From the NCBI GenBank assembly GCA_023431245.1, contig JAEYXO010000187.1, positions 1-12,611 on the forward strand: a stretch of DNA of 12,611 nucleotides, read 5' to 3'. This DNA is from Pseudomonadota bacterium. Lineage in GTDB: Bacteria > Pseudomonadota > Gammaproteobacteria > Burkholderiales > SG8-41. The notes under the pieces are model-generated. The model was not told the origin of the DNA. It searched no databases and worked only from the letters and a program-made list of their open reading frames with translations. Position 1 is the first letter of the stretch; every line of letters starts with the position of its first letter. The translations under genes and the position numbers were made by a program. Shown piece by piece: positions 5,972 through 12,611 of this stretch.

Positions 5972-7450
5972 TCATTTGCCCGGAATTGCCCAGGCGTCCT
6001 CCTTGGATACGCCCGGCGGCGGCGTGAACAGGATCTGGGTTTCACCGAGCAGCCGGGCGGCGCCGCCCCAGGCGTCCGCAGCCTTGCGCTGGTCGGCTTT
6101 GGCGCGGGCGTCGACGGCTTCGGGATCGCAGACCACACGGAGTTTCTGTTCCAGCGCGGTGACCTTGTCGGGGAGGCTTGCGGCCAGGTCCCGCAATTCG
6201 TCCGGATCATGCGCCAGATCAAAGAGCTGTGCCGGCATGCCGACGTGGTAGATCAGTTTCATGTCGCCATCGCGCAGCACGAAGGCGCCGGCTCTCGAAC
6301 CCTGGGCGTGATATTCGGCGAATGTGCTCCGCGGTTTTTCCTGTCCTCCGATCGCCGGCCACAGATCAATGCCGGGCAGGTCGGTGTCGGCATCAGTCAG
6401 CCGCCCTCCGGCTCCGGCCAGCAGCGTCGGGAAGAGGTCGACATGGGAGGCGTGCTGCTTGACCACGCGGCCCGCGGGCACGCCGGGTCCGGCCAGCAGC
6501 AGCGGCACGCGGATGGCGCCTTCGTAGAGGTTTTTCTTGCCGAACACACCCTGTGCCCCGAACAGCTCGCCGTGGTCGCTGGTGTAGGCGATGCGCGTGT
6601 TGCCGAGCAGGCCGAGTTCCTCGGCCGCTTTCAGCACTTCGCCGATCTGCTCGTCGAGGTGGGTGATCAGCCCGAAGTATCCGGCGGCGATGCGCCGCAG
6701 CGCGGCTTCGTCGGTCATCACGCGCATGCCGTCCATGTGGCGCAGGAACTCCACTGCCGGGTGTTCCGGGCGCTCGCCCGGCCTGAACCCCGGCGGCAGC
6801 GGCATGGCATCCGCAGGATAGAGATCCCACAGCCGCTGCGGCACCGTGAACGGCGGATGCGCGCTGATGTAGGACACGTACAGCACCCAGGGCTTGCCCT
6901 TGTTTTGTGCGTGCTGTTTCAGCCAGGCGATGGCCTTCGCGGTGATGTCGCGATCGTAGTCCTGGTAGTGCGTCGTGCCCACGCCGGAACGCTCGATGTA
7001 GAGTTTCCAGAAACTGCCGTCATCCTTGGCCGGCTCCGTGCCGTAGCCGCGCAGCAGGTTCTTGATCGCGCCCTTGCCTTCATGAAGGTGCATCGGCACG
7101 ATTTCCTCGGTGAAGCCGTTGTCGTCCTCGCTGGAGCGGTAATGCAGCTTGCCGATCGCGGTGACGGTGTGGCCCTGTTCACGCAGCCGGTGGTGCCAGG
7201 TCGGCAGCCGGCCGTCATAGGTCAGCGCGTTGTCCCAGTAACCGGTCTGGTGCGGGTAACGCCCGGTGGCAAGGCTGGAACGCGAAGGACAGCACAGCGG
7301 ACTCGTGCAATAGGCGTTCTCGAAACGCACGCCGCGGGAGGCAATGCGGTCCATCACCGGCGTCTGCACCACCGGGTGGCCCTGGCAACCCATCAGGTGG
7401 CCGTTGTGGTTGTCGGACTGGAACAGGATCAGGTTGGCGGGCAGGGTCAT
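5972..7450 (-). CDS. Type I sulfatase-like hydrolase (CCPSR motif)
   Basis: This 492-residue member of the alkaline-phosphatase superfamily should hydrolyse a sulfate ester (or a phosphonate/phosphate ester). The C-x-P-S-R signature at C53-R57 is where formylglycine would be made, followed by SSLATG. Other active-site elements are D13/N14 in the first strand, K101 and H103 in IGKLHY, H198 in SAHPP, D292-H293 in TSDHG, and K305. There is no signal peptide, so it is probably cytoplasmic. A TTG at 7465 would add five residues and overlap the binding-protein gene. The ATG at 7450 puts all active-site positions to K101 in register with the paralogue upstream, so I chose it; it lies 7 bases after the preceding stop. 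It is the last gene of the cluster. The substrate is unknown; choline-sulfatase-like enzymes are the closest general type. Confidence 0.9.
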   Translation of the reverse strand: MTLPANLILFQSDNHNGHLMGCQGHPVVQTPVMDRIASRGVRFENAYCTSPLCCPSRSSLATGRYPHQTGYWDNALTYDGRLPTWHHRLREQGHTVTAIGKLHYRSSEDDNGFTEEIVPMHLHEGKGAIKNLLRGYGTEPAKDDGSFWKLYIERSGVGTTHYQDYDRDITAKAIAWLKQHAQNKGKPWVLYVSYISAHPPFTVPQRLWDLYPADAMPLPPGFRPGERPEHPAVEFLRHMDGMRVMTDEAALRRIAAGYFGLITHLDEQIGEVLKAAEELGLLGNTRIAYTSDHGELFGAQGVFGKKNLYEGAIRVPLLLAGPGVPAGRVVKQHASHVDLFPTLLAGAGGRLTDADTDLPGIDLWPAIGGQEKPRSTFAEYHAQGSRAGAFVLRDGDMKLIYHVGMPAQLFDLAHDPDELRDLAASLPDKVTALEQKLRVVCDPEAVDARAKADQRKAADAWGGAARLLGETQILFTPPPGVSKEDAWAIPGK

Positions 7451-7457
7451 TGGATGC

Positions 7458-8426
7458 TCAATCAAGGCTGATGCCGACCTGCTTGCCGACGTTGGCGATG
7501 CGTGCGCGCTCGGATTTCATGAACGCGGAGAACTCGGCGGGCGACTCCGGCCGCGGCGTCGCGCCGTTCTTGTTCATCAGCGCCTTCGCTTCGGCGCTGT
7601 TCAGCGCGATCATCAGTTCCTTGTGCAGGCGCTGGGTGATCGCCGCGGGTGTCGCCTTTGCCACGGACACGCCCCACCACTGCACGATTTCGTATCCGGG
7701 CACGGCTTCCGCCATGGGCGGCAGTTCGGGCAGCAGCGGATCGCGCTGCGCGCCGGTGGTCGCCAGCACCCTGATGCGGCCGGCGCGGCCATGCGGCATC
7801 GCCACCAGCGGTGAGGTGATCAGGAAGTGGATCTGGCCGCCCATCATGTCGGACAGCGCCAGTGCGGCGCCCTTGTACGGCACATGCGTGGTCTTCACGC
7901 CGGCCAGCACGTTGAACATGGCGCCGGCGATGTGTGCCGGCGTGCCGTTCCCCGCCGAGCCGAAGTTGAGGAACCCCGGCTTGTCCCGGGCCAGTTTCAC
8001 CAGGTCGGCGGCCGTGTTGACACCGAGACCGGCATTCACCGTGGCCACGTTGGCCACCGAGGCGATGCGCGAGAGGTGGGTGAAATCGCGGTCGACATCG
8101 TAGGGCAGCTTGCTTTTCAGCACCGGCAGCGAGGCAAAATTCGTTGCCGTTGCCAGCAGCAGCGTATAGCCGTCTGGGGTGGCGTTCTTGACGATTTCCA
8201 CGCCGATGATGCCGCTGGCGCCGCCGCGGTTGTCAACGACCACCTGCTGGTTCAGCTGTGCCGACAGGCGCGTGCTGACGACCCGCGCCAGGATGTCCGG
8301 CGAGCCGCCGGCCGGACTGGGTACCAGAAAACGTATCGGTTTGCTCGGATAGGCCTGGGCGCCGGCCTGCGCGGCGGTGAAACAGAGCATTGCGGCAATG
8401 ACGCCGTGACGCAGCAGCTGATGCAT
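7458..8426 (-). CDS. TctC/Bug-family periplasmic solute-binding protein
   Basis: This 322-residue extracytoplasmic receptor is of the kind that feeds tripartite tricarboxylate transporters, usually binding a carboxylate. The signal peptide spans residues 1-25, with a basic start, a hydrophobic core and cleavage probably after AQA before YPSKP. The mature N-terminus IRFLVPSPAGGSPDILAR carries the family's ligand-binding loop with D44. YPSKP, PYDVDRDF and VPYKGAA are further family hallmarks. The ATG at 8426 has a strong GGAGGAG upstream. No TctA or TctB membrane subunit is in the window, so it is an orphan receptor, as is common in Burkholderiales. Its place between two sulfatase genes suggests that it captures the sulfate ester or its carboxylic product. 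Confidence 0.94.
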   Translation of the reverse strand: MHQLLRHGVIAAMLCFTAAQAGAQAYPSKPIRFLVPSPAGGSPDILARVVSTRLSAQLNQQVVVDNRGGASGIIGVEIVKNATPDGYTLLLATATNFASLPVLKSKLPYDVDRDFTHLSRIASVANVATVNAGLGVNTAADLVKLARDKPGFLNFGSAGNGTPAHIAGAMFNVLAGVKTTHVPYKGAALALSDMMGGQIHFLITSPLVAMPHGRAGRIRVLATTGAQRDPLLPELPPMAEAVPGYEIVQWWGVSVAKATPAAITQRLHKELMIALNSAEAKALMNKNGATPRPESPAEFSAFMKSERARIANVGKQVGISLD

Positions 8427-8474
8427 GATTCTCTCCTCCTCGTTCTGGTTTGTGCTCCCGGTTTTTTCCGTTTG

Positions 8475-8494
8475 TTTTTATGACTTTTTATGAC
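8475..8494 (-). repeat. Perfect 10-bp tandem repeat at the sulfatase 3' end
   Basis: TTTTTATGAC is present twice head to tail (minus strand GTCATAAAAA), and a degenerate third TATGAC ends at 8506. The repeat abuts the stop of the upstream sulfatase and forms an AT-rich patch in the 67-base gap before the binding-protein gene. A 10-base period would place copies on one face of the helix, so it may be a protein site; it may equally be replication slippage. Confidence 0.6.
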
Positions 8495-9954
8495 TAATAG
8501 TATGACGCCTTGGCCCCGGGCGGCGGCGAATAGCGGAAGGTGCCGAGTTTCTTGATGGCCTCGACACCGCCGTGCTGCTCGATCCGCGCCTTCTGGTCGG
8601 CCATCGCGAGGCGGTGCGCGGCATCGGGATCCACCACCCTGCGCAGCACCTGCTCGCATTCCGCGACGACGGACCTGAACGCCGGATCACGGCCGAGGTC
8701 GCGCAGTTCGAGCGGGTCGTTCTTCAGGTCGAAGAGCATGGGCGGCACTGTCGCGTAATGGATGTACTTCCACTGGCCGTGGCGGATCATGAAGGCGCCG
8801 CACATCGAGCCGGCGGCGTGGTACTCGGAGAGGATGGTGCGTGCCGGCACCAGGCCCTGCGCGATGTCGATCAGCGAATTTCCGGGGAGCCTGGCGTCGT
8901 CGGGATGCGGCTTGGCGCCGAGCGCATGGATGAAGGTCGGGAAGCCGTCGGCCAGCGTCACCGGGGTGTCGCAGACGCTGCCGGCCGGAATGCCGGGCCC
9001 CGCGATCATCATCGGGATGCCGGCGGATTCCTCGTACATCGTCGATTTGCCCCACAGGCCGCGGGCGCCCAGGTTGTCGCCGTGGTCGGAGGTGTAGACG
9101 ACGCGGGTGTTGTTCATCAGGCCGGTCTCCTCCAGCGCGCGCAGGATCCTGCCGACGTTGTCGTCCATGAACGAGGTCAGGCCGAAGTAGGCGGTGATCG
9201 CGCGGCGCACCATCGCGAGGTCGAGAAAGCCGTCGTCGTAACACTGGCTGGCGCGGAAAGCGTCGAGGAAGGGGTGCTGCGGCCGCAGCGATTTTTCATA
9301 GAGGTTCGGCAGCGGCACCGCGTCTTCCGGGTAGAGGTCATAGAACTGCGGCGGCGCAATCAGCGGGAAATGCGGCGACACAAAACCCACGTACAGGGCC
9401 CAGGGTTTGGCCTTCAGCGCGGGCGCCTTGTGTTTGAGCCACTTCACGGTTTCCTCGGCGATGCTGCGGTCGTACTTGGTGTATTCGGATTCGCCGCGGC
9501 CGGCCTCGGGTCCGAGCTTCATCGCGCCGACGCGGCGCGGCAGTTCCTCGCGGATCATGCCCAGCAGGTCGCCGACGCCGTTGACGATGTGCAGCGGCAG
9601 GATCTCCTCGTCGAAGCCGTTCCTTTTCGCGTCGGAATCCAGGTAATGCAGCTTGCCGATCGAGGCGACGTGATGGCCCTGTTCCATCAGGCGGTGTCCC
9701 CACGACGGAATCTTGCCGTCGTAGGCGATGGCGTTGTCCCAGTAGCGGATCTTGTGCACGTACTGGCCGGTGGCGAAGGCGGCGCGCGCCGGCACGCAGA
9801 TCGGGCAGTTGGTGTAGGCCGAGGTGAAGTCCGTGCCGCGCGCGGCCAGCGCGTCGAGGTTCGGCGTCTTGATCATCGGATGGCCGTGGCAGCCGAGCAC
9901 GCGCTTGTTGTGCTCGTCGGACATGATGAATATCAGGTTGGTGGCTTCGCTCAT
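8494..9954 (-). CDS. Type I sulfatase-like hydrolase (CVPAR motif)
   Basis: This 486-residue paralogue of the other sulfatase in the cluster shares long collinear blocks with it (YWDNA, IGKLHY, YTSDHG, EYHA-GS, LELRDL-like, PPPG). The formylglycine signature is C53-V-P-A-R57, a C-x-P-A-R variant still readable by the maturing enzyme. D13, K101, H103, H195, D290-H291 and K303 complete the active site. There is no signal peptide. A frame open to 10113 would add 53 arginine-rich residues overlapping the RraA-like gene. The ATG at 9954 sits four bases after GGAG and at the usual start of the fold, so the longer version is rejected. It lies 37 bases after the RraA-like gene. The two enzymes may act on related esters or on successive sulfate groups; which reaction each one performs is not shown by the sequence. 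Confidence 0.9.
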   Translation of the reverse strand: MSEATNLIFIMSDEHNKRVLGCHGHPMIKTPNLDALAARGTDFTSAYTNCPICVPARAAFATGQYVHKIRYWDNAIAYDGKIPSWGHRLMEQGHHVASIGKLHYLDSDAKRNGFDEEILPLHIVNGVGDLLGMIREELPRRVGAMKLGPEAGRGESEYTKYDRSIAEETVKWLKHKAPALKAKPWALYVGFVSPHFPLIAPPQFYDLYPEDAVPLPNLYEKSLRPQHPFLDAFRASQCYDDGFLDLAMVRRAITAYFGLTSFMDDNVGRILRALEETGLMNNTRVVYTSDHGDNLGARGLWGKSTMYEESAGIPMMIAGPGIPAGSVCDTPVTLADGFPTFIHALGAKPHPDDARLPGNSLIDIAQGLVPARTILSEYHAAGSMCGAFMIRHGQWKYIHYATVPPMLFDLKNDPLELRDLGRDPAFRSVVAECEQVLRRVVDPDAAHRLAMADQKARIEQHGGVEAIKKLGTFRYSPPPGAKASYY

Positions 9955-9991
9955 GGTGCTCCGTTCTCCTCGCTCGGGTTGTTCATGCCTG

Positions 9992-10720
9992 TTATTTGTA
10001 TTTTTTGGTGACCAGTTCGGCGACGCTGCGGCCGGCATCAATGTCAGCCTTGCGTTTCGTGTCGCCGGCGTCGATTTTGCGCGCTGTCTCCAGCACCTGA
10101 GCCGCCTTTTCATGCGGAATGAAGGCGACGCCGGCCTCGTCGGCGCAGACGATGTCGCCGGGTTTCACCTGGATGCCGCAGATCTGCACAGTGCCGTTGA
10201 CTTCCACCGTCTGCATCCGCCACTTGCCGGTGATCGGGGTGAAACCCTTGCACCACACCGGCCAGTCCATGCTGCGGTACTGGTCGGGGTCGCGCACCGT
10301 GGCGTCGACGATGGCGCCGATGAAGCCCTGGCGCTTGGCGATGGTCGCCGACTGGCCGCCCATGTTGGAGCAGCCCATCACGCCCTCGATCACCAGCACG
10401 TCGCCGGGTTCCGCGAGATTGTGCGCCTCGGTTTCGCCCTGGCCGCTGGTTTTGTCGGTGGCGGCCTTGTGGATCTGCGTGGCATGGGCGACGTTGCGCA
10501 CCGTCAGCGCCGGGCCGACGATGCGGCGGCCGAGGGTCACCGGCGGCAGCACATAGGCCGGCACCACGGCAACGAGGCCCAGTTCGTCGCAGGCATCGGA
10601 CAGCGTGCCGGTCAGATCGACCAGCTGCTGGAAGCCTTCAAGGATGTCGGGCGCAACACGCGGCAGTTCCAGCAGGCGGATGGCTTCGCGCGGCAGTTTG
10701 CCGAGGGTGGTTTTGGGCAT
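9992..10720 (-). CDS. RraA-family protein (HMG/CHA aldolase-like or oxaloacetate decarboxylase-like)
   Basis: This 242-residue protein has the RraA / class II pyruvate aldolase fold signatures: a glycine-rich MGGQSA block (120-125), the GAIVDATVRD strand with D139 and R143-D144 that hold the metal and substrate carboxylate, and PGDIVCADEAGVAFIP (187-202). Members with these residues act as 4-hydroxy-4-methyl-2-oxoglutarate or carboxyhydroxyoxoadipate aldolases and decarboxylases; others inhibit RNase E. The R143/D144 pair and the catabolic setting favour an enzyme. The ATG at 10720 follows GGAGGAG by six bases. The frame runs back to 10810 but the extra 30 residues are unlike the family. It is the first structural gene after the LuxR regulator, and its ribosome-binding site is masked in a hairpin. 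Confidence 0.88.
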   Translation of the reverse strand: MPKTTLGKLPREAIRLLELPRVAPDILEGFQQLVDLTGTLSDACDELGLVAVVPAYVLPPVTLGRRIVGPALTVRNVAHATQIHKAATDKTSGQGETEAHNLAEPGDVLVIEGVMGCSNMGGQSATIAKRQGFIGAIVDATVRDPDQYRSMDWPVWCKGFTPITGKWRMQTVEVNGTVQICGIQVKPGDIVCADEAGVAFIPHEKAAQVLETARKIDAGDTKRKADIDAGRSVAELVTKKYK

Positions 10721-10726
10721 CGTGTT

Positions 10727-10748
10727 CTCCTCCGGGTCTGTGGAGGAG
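10727..10748 (-). promoter_or_regulatory. Hairpin that sequesters the Shine-Dalgarno of the RraA-like gene
   Basis: In the mRNA, CUCCUCC (10748-10742) pairs perfectly with the Shine-Dalgarno GGAGGAG (10733-10727) across an 8-base loop. The Shine-Dalgarno stands six bases before the AUG. Seven GC-rich pairs would hide the ribosome-binding site completely, so translation should need the hairpin to be opened by a ligand, a protein, an RNA or an arriving ribosome. Confidence 0.6.
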
Positions 10749-10814
10749 TTTACTGCGCCGGGCAGCGTCCGACGCCCACCCTGCGACAATGTGGACCGGA
10801 GTGCCGGCACTGCG

Positions 10815-11630
10815 TCAGTTGTTTTTCAGCACACGCAGCGCCGCTGCGGTCCGGGTGGCGACGCCGAGGCGGCGGAAGATGTTCTCGACGCGGGTTTTGA
10901 CGGTCGACAGGCTGATGCCCAGCATGGCCGCGATTTCGTCATTGGTCCTGCCGGCGGTGATCTCGTGCAGGACCTGGGCTTCGCGCCGGCTGAGTCCGAA
11001 GCGGGTCATCAGCGCGAAGGCCGTGGCTTCACCATCCACGCGGCCGGATTCTCCCGAAGGGGCTGATTCGGATTTCAGCCGTGCCAGTTCGGAACGGGCC
11101 GCCGCGTTGCGGTAGGCCTGGATGAAATGCGGACGCAGCCCGGTCAACAATGCACGCTCGTTTTCGCTGAAATCGCGGTGCCTGCGGCTGACCGCAAAAA
11201 AGATCAACTGGTCGCCGATGCGCTGGCCGATGGTGAGCTGGAAACGCACATCGGCGAGCGGCCTGTAGAAATCGGCATAGAGGCCGGAACTGCGCCAGCG
11301 GCGCTGGCTGACAAAATCGCTGGTCTTCAGCGCGGTGGTGACGCTGCCGTTGGCCTTGAGGATGTGCTGCACAGACGGGTGCTGCTCGACGTGATCGAAA
11401 AACGCCGGGCGCAGCACCGGAAAATCCGGAATGTCATCGCTCAGCGCGCTCAGGGAATCGCCGCTGGCGAGATTGATCTCGTTGTGGCAGGTCAGTTCGC
11501 CGCCGAATTCCTCGCGGACCATGCTCAGCGCGCGCTGGCGGAAATCCTCCAGGTTCTCCGCCGAATACAGTTCGAGCAGGATCCCGGACAACGGGTGCTG
11601 CAATTCGGATGCCGAAGCCGGGTGATTCAT
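10815..11630 (-). CDS. LuxR-type transcriptional regulator
   Basis: This 271-residue regulator has a C-terminal LuxR/FixJ helix-turn-helix at about 208-268. LSRREAQVLHEITAGRTNDEIA leads into the recognition helix STVKTRVENIFRRLG. The N-terminal 180 residues look like a GAF-type sensor fold. They lack the Asp pocket of a response-regulator receiver domain, and I see no clear acyl-homoserine-lactone residue pattern. A linker rich in Ser, Gly and Glu (185-202) joins the halves. The ATG at 11630 has GGGAG about nine bases upstream. It is the first gene of the minus-strand catabolic run, with 94 bases to the RraA-like gene, and is probably its regulator. It could also act on the divergent exoprotein gene. 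A GTGCCGGCAC palindrome (10801-10810) lies just after its stop. Confidence 0.9.
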   Translation of the reverse strand: MNHPASASELQHPLSGILLELYSAENLEDFRQRALSMVREEFGGELTCHNEINLASGDSLSALSDDIPDFPVLRPAFFDHVEQHPSVQHILKANGSVTTALKTSDFVSQRRWRSSGLYADFYRPLADVRFQLTIGQRIGDQLIFFAVSRRHRDFSENERALLTGLRPHFIQAYRNAAARSELARLKSESAPSGESGRVDGEATAFALMTRFGLSRREAQVLHEITAGRTNDEIAAMLGISLSTVKTRVENIFRRLGVATRTAAALRVLKNN

Positions 11631-11663
11631 CGTTGCCTGCTCCCGATGTCAGGATTCTTCATG

Positions 11664-11696
11664 CGTGCATCTGTAGCGTGCGTCTGTAGTCTGTAC
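11664..11696. repeat. Tandem 13-bp repeat in the leader of the LuxR gene
   Basis: CGTGCATCTGTAG (11664-11676) is followed directly by CGTGCGTCTGTAG (11677-11689), with one mismatch, and by a partial copy TCTGTAC. It lies 34-66 bases upstream of the LuxR start, inside the predicted leader. It could be an autoregulatory site or a simple duplication. Confidence 0.55.
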
Positions 11697-11752
11697 TTTC
11701 TTGCCAGCCTGCAGCGCCCGACCGCGAAATCCGACTTTCGGCCGATGGGCAA

Positions 11753-11783
11753 AGTATAAGCGCGTGTACATGATTCAAATCAA
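11753..11783 (-). promoter_or_regulatory. Possible promoter of the LuxR-type gene
   Basis: On the minus strand TATACT (11758-11753) is a 5/6 match to the -10 box. TTGATT (11783-11778) could be a -35 box, but the spacing is 19 bases, longer than ideal. The -35 region overlaps an inverted repeat TGATT-CA-AATCA (11771-11782), which could be an operator. Between here and 11905 the region is AT-rich, includes the 12-bp palindrome GATATCGATATC (11820-11831), and shows no other gene. Confidence 0.3.
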
Positions 11784-11819
11784 GGCTTTAAAAATCCTTT
11801 GCGCAAAAATGGCTGTCTC

Positions 11820-11831
11820 GATATCGATATC
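11820..11831. repeat. 12-bp palindrome in the divergent regulatory region
   Basis: GATATCGATATC is a perfect palindrome made of two GATATC units, about midway between the LuxR -10 candidate and the exoprotein start. It is a candidate operator for the divergent pair; chance is possible in an AT-rich stretch. Confidence 0.4.
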
Positions 11832-11905
11832 ACTATGCATGTCTGGATGGCAGTGGTTGATGGCAAGTGAATAAAAATATCAAAATAAATCAATAACTTG
11901 TGATC

Positions 11906-12611
11906 ATGGATGCTGTGGTGGATCGAAACCCGGGGATTTGTTTCACCGGCTTGGGCAGACTGCCACGGCCGTCTTCGCGTCTTTCCGGAGTTGCGACCCT
12001 GAGGCCACTTCCCCGGTTGCGCCCTCTGGCCATTGCCGTGATGCTGGCCTGCACCGGCGCTTCGATGGCCAACCCCACCGCACCGCAGGTTGCCGCCGGC
12101 GCCGCCAGCTTTCAGACCTCGGGCAACACGCTGACCGTCACCAATGCGCCCGGCACCATCATCAACTGGCAGTCGTTCTCGATCGGCGCCGGTGAGCTGA
12201 CCCGTTTCCAGCAGCAGTCGGCGCTCAGCGCAGTACTGAACCGTGTCACGGGCAGCGATCCGTCCAGCATCCTCGGCGCGCTCACCTCCAACGGCCGGGT
12301 GTTCCTGGTCAATCCGCACGGCATCGTGTTCGGGCAGGGTGCGGTGATCAACACCGCCGGCTTCATCGCCTCCACGCTCAACATCAGCGACGCGGATTTC
12401 CTTGCCGGGCGCCTCAGGTTCGAGGGCGGCGGCCATGGCGCGCTTAAGAATGCCGGCACGATCCAGGCGGGCGGCGACATTTTCCTGGTTGGCCCCCAGA
12501 TCGAGAACAGCGGCCTCATCCGCAGCGACAACGGCAGCGTGATGCTGGCCGCCGGCCAGTCGCTGACCATCAGCAGTCCCGATGCCCACGGCGTGCAGTT
12601 TGCGCTGCAGG
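11906..12611 (+). CDS. Filamentous haemagglutinin-type TpsA exoprotein, N-terminal part (cut by window)
   Basis: The first 235 codons of a two-partner-secretion exoprotein are present. After a long leader comes the TPS domain, recognised by the outer-membrane TpsB pore: AGAASFQTSGNTLTVTN, INWQSFSIGAGE, LNRVTGSDPSSILGAL and the hallmark NPHGIVFG (136-143, NPNGI in most members). SDNGSVMLAAGQS follows, as in haemagglutinin N-terminal domains. The signal peptide ends around SMA-NP (residue 55). It has an arginine-rich n-region and a hydrophobic core from about residue 40, longer than the usual 25 residues but short of a textbook ESPR leader. The ATG at 11906 is the only good start after an in-frame stop at 11894; no Shine-Dalgarno is visible. 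A TpsB (FhaC-like) gene would be expected nearby but lies outside the window. The full protein is probably long and beta-helical. Confidence 0.9.
   Translation, partial: MDAVVDRNPGICFTGLGRLPRPSSRLSGVATLRPLPRLRPLAIAVMLACTGASMANPTAPQVAAGAASFQTSGNTLTVTNAPGTIINWQSFSIGAGELTRFQQQSALSAVLNRVTGSDPSSILGALTSNGRVFLVNPHGIVFGQGAVINTAGFIASTLNISDADFLAGRLRFEGGGHGALKNAGTIQAGGDIFLVGPQIENSGLIRSDNGSVMLAAGQSLTISSPDAHGVQFALQ

Noticed and set aside
5885..7471. A 528-codon plus-strand open frame opposite the CCPSR sulfatase
   Set aside because: The protein is Arg/His/Gln/Val-rich with no recognisable motif and mirrors a clearly real sulfatase; long antisense frames are expected at this GC content.
8572..10011. A 479-codon plus-strand open frame opposite the CVPAR sulfatase
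   Set aside because: Same reasoning: low-complexity composition, no family signature, and full overlap with a motif-complete gene.
9955..10113. N-terminal extension of the CVPAR sulfatase by 53 residues
   Set aside because: It overlaps the RraA-like gene, is Arg-rich and unlike the family, and the ATG at 9954 has its own Shine-Dalgarno.
11857..11883. TTGATG...TATCAA as a promoter for the exoprotein gene
   Set aside because: The spacing is only 15 bases and the region is AT-rich enough for chance matches; not strong enough to annotate.
11780..12589. A 269-codon minus-strand frame opposite the exoprotein start
   Set aside because: The plus strand carries an unmistakable TPS domain; the antisense product has no recognisable feature.
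1..12611. CRISPR arrays, tRNA or rRNA genes, insertion sequences or phage attachment sites
   Set aside because: I saw no spaced long repeats, cloverleaf, rRNA-like stretch, transposase or terminal inverted repeats.

Overview
The window looks like a chromosomal piece of a GC-rich betaproteobacterium (Burkholderiales/Rhodocyclales-like). The grounds are an OxyR of E. coli type, a TctC/Bug-type solute-binding protein next to catabolic genes, a two-partner-secretion exoprotein and a Pseudomonas-type rubredoxin reductase. The species cannot be named from the sequence. Nearly all genes are on the minus strand; the exceptions are a truncated gene at the left edge and a truncated exoprotein gene at the right edge.

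Left part (about 500-5680, read right to left): oxyR is followed by an AT-rich 162-base regulatory gap and then a tightly packed run: rubrerythrin, a possible 37-residue small ORF, rubredoxin, Dps, a ZIP metal transporter, rubredoxin-NAD+ reductase and a rhomboid protease. Together these form an NADH -> reductase -> rubredoxin -> rubrerythrin -> H2O2 electron chain, with iron sequestration (Dps), metal import (ZIP) and a peroxide sensor. The gap before rubrerythrin holds an exact ATAG-N7-CTAT OxyR-type element directly behind a plausible sigma-70 promoter, so the run is probably an OxyR regulon operon beside its own regulator. Two strong GC-rich hairpins lie between genes of the run.

Middle (5681-5971): a 291-base gap upstream of oxyR. 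It holds a very good intrinsic terminator pointing away from oxyR on the plus strand, although no plus-strand gene precedes it. This is the position a small RNA divergent from oxyR (as E. coli oxyS is) would occupy. The gap also holds direct and inverted repeats and a hairpin behind the last gene of the next operon.

Right part (5972-11630, read right to left): a LuxR-type regulator, an RraA-family aldolase-like protein, a type I sulfatase (CVPAR), a secreted TctC-family binding protein and a second, paralogous sulfatase (CCPSR). This looks like a catabolic cluster for an unidentified organosulfate or related ester that yields a carboxylate. The Shine-Dalgarno sequence of the RraA-like gene is fully paired in a perfect hairpin, which suggests translational control.

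Right edge (11631-12611): an AT-rich divergent regulatory region, then the first 235 codons of a filamentous-haemagglutinin-type TpsA exoprotein with an unusually long signal peptide, running off the window.

All functional statements rest on motif recognition by eye; no database search was possible.
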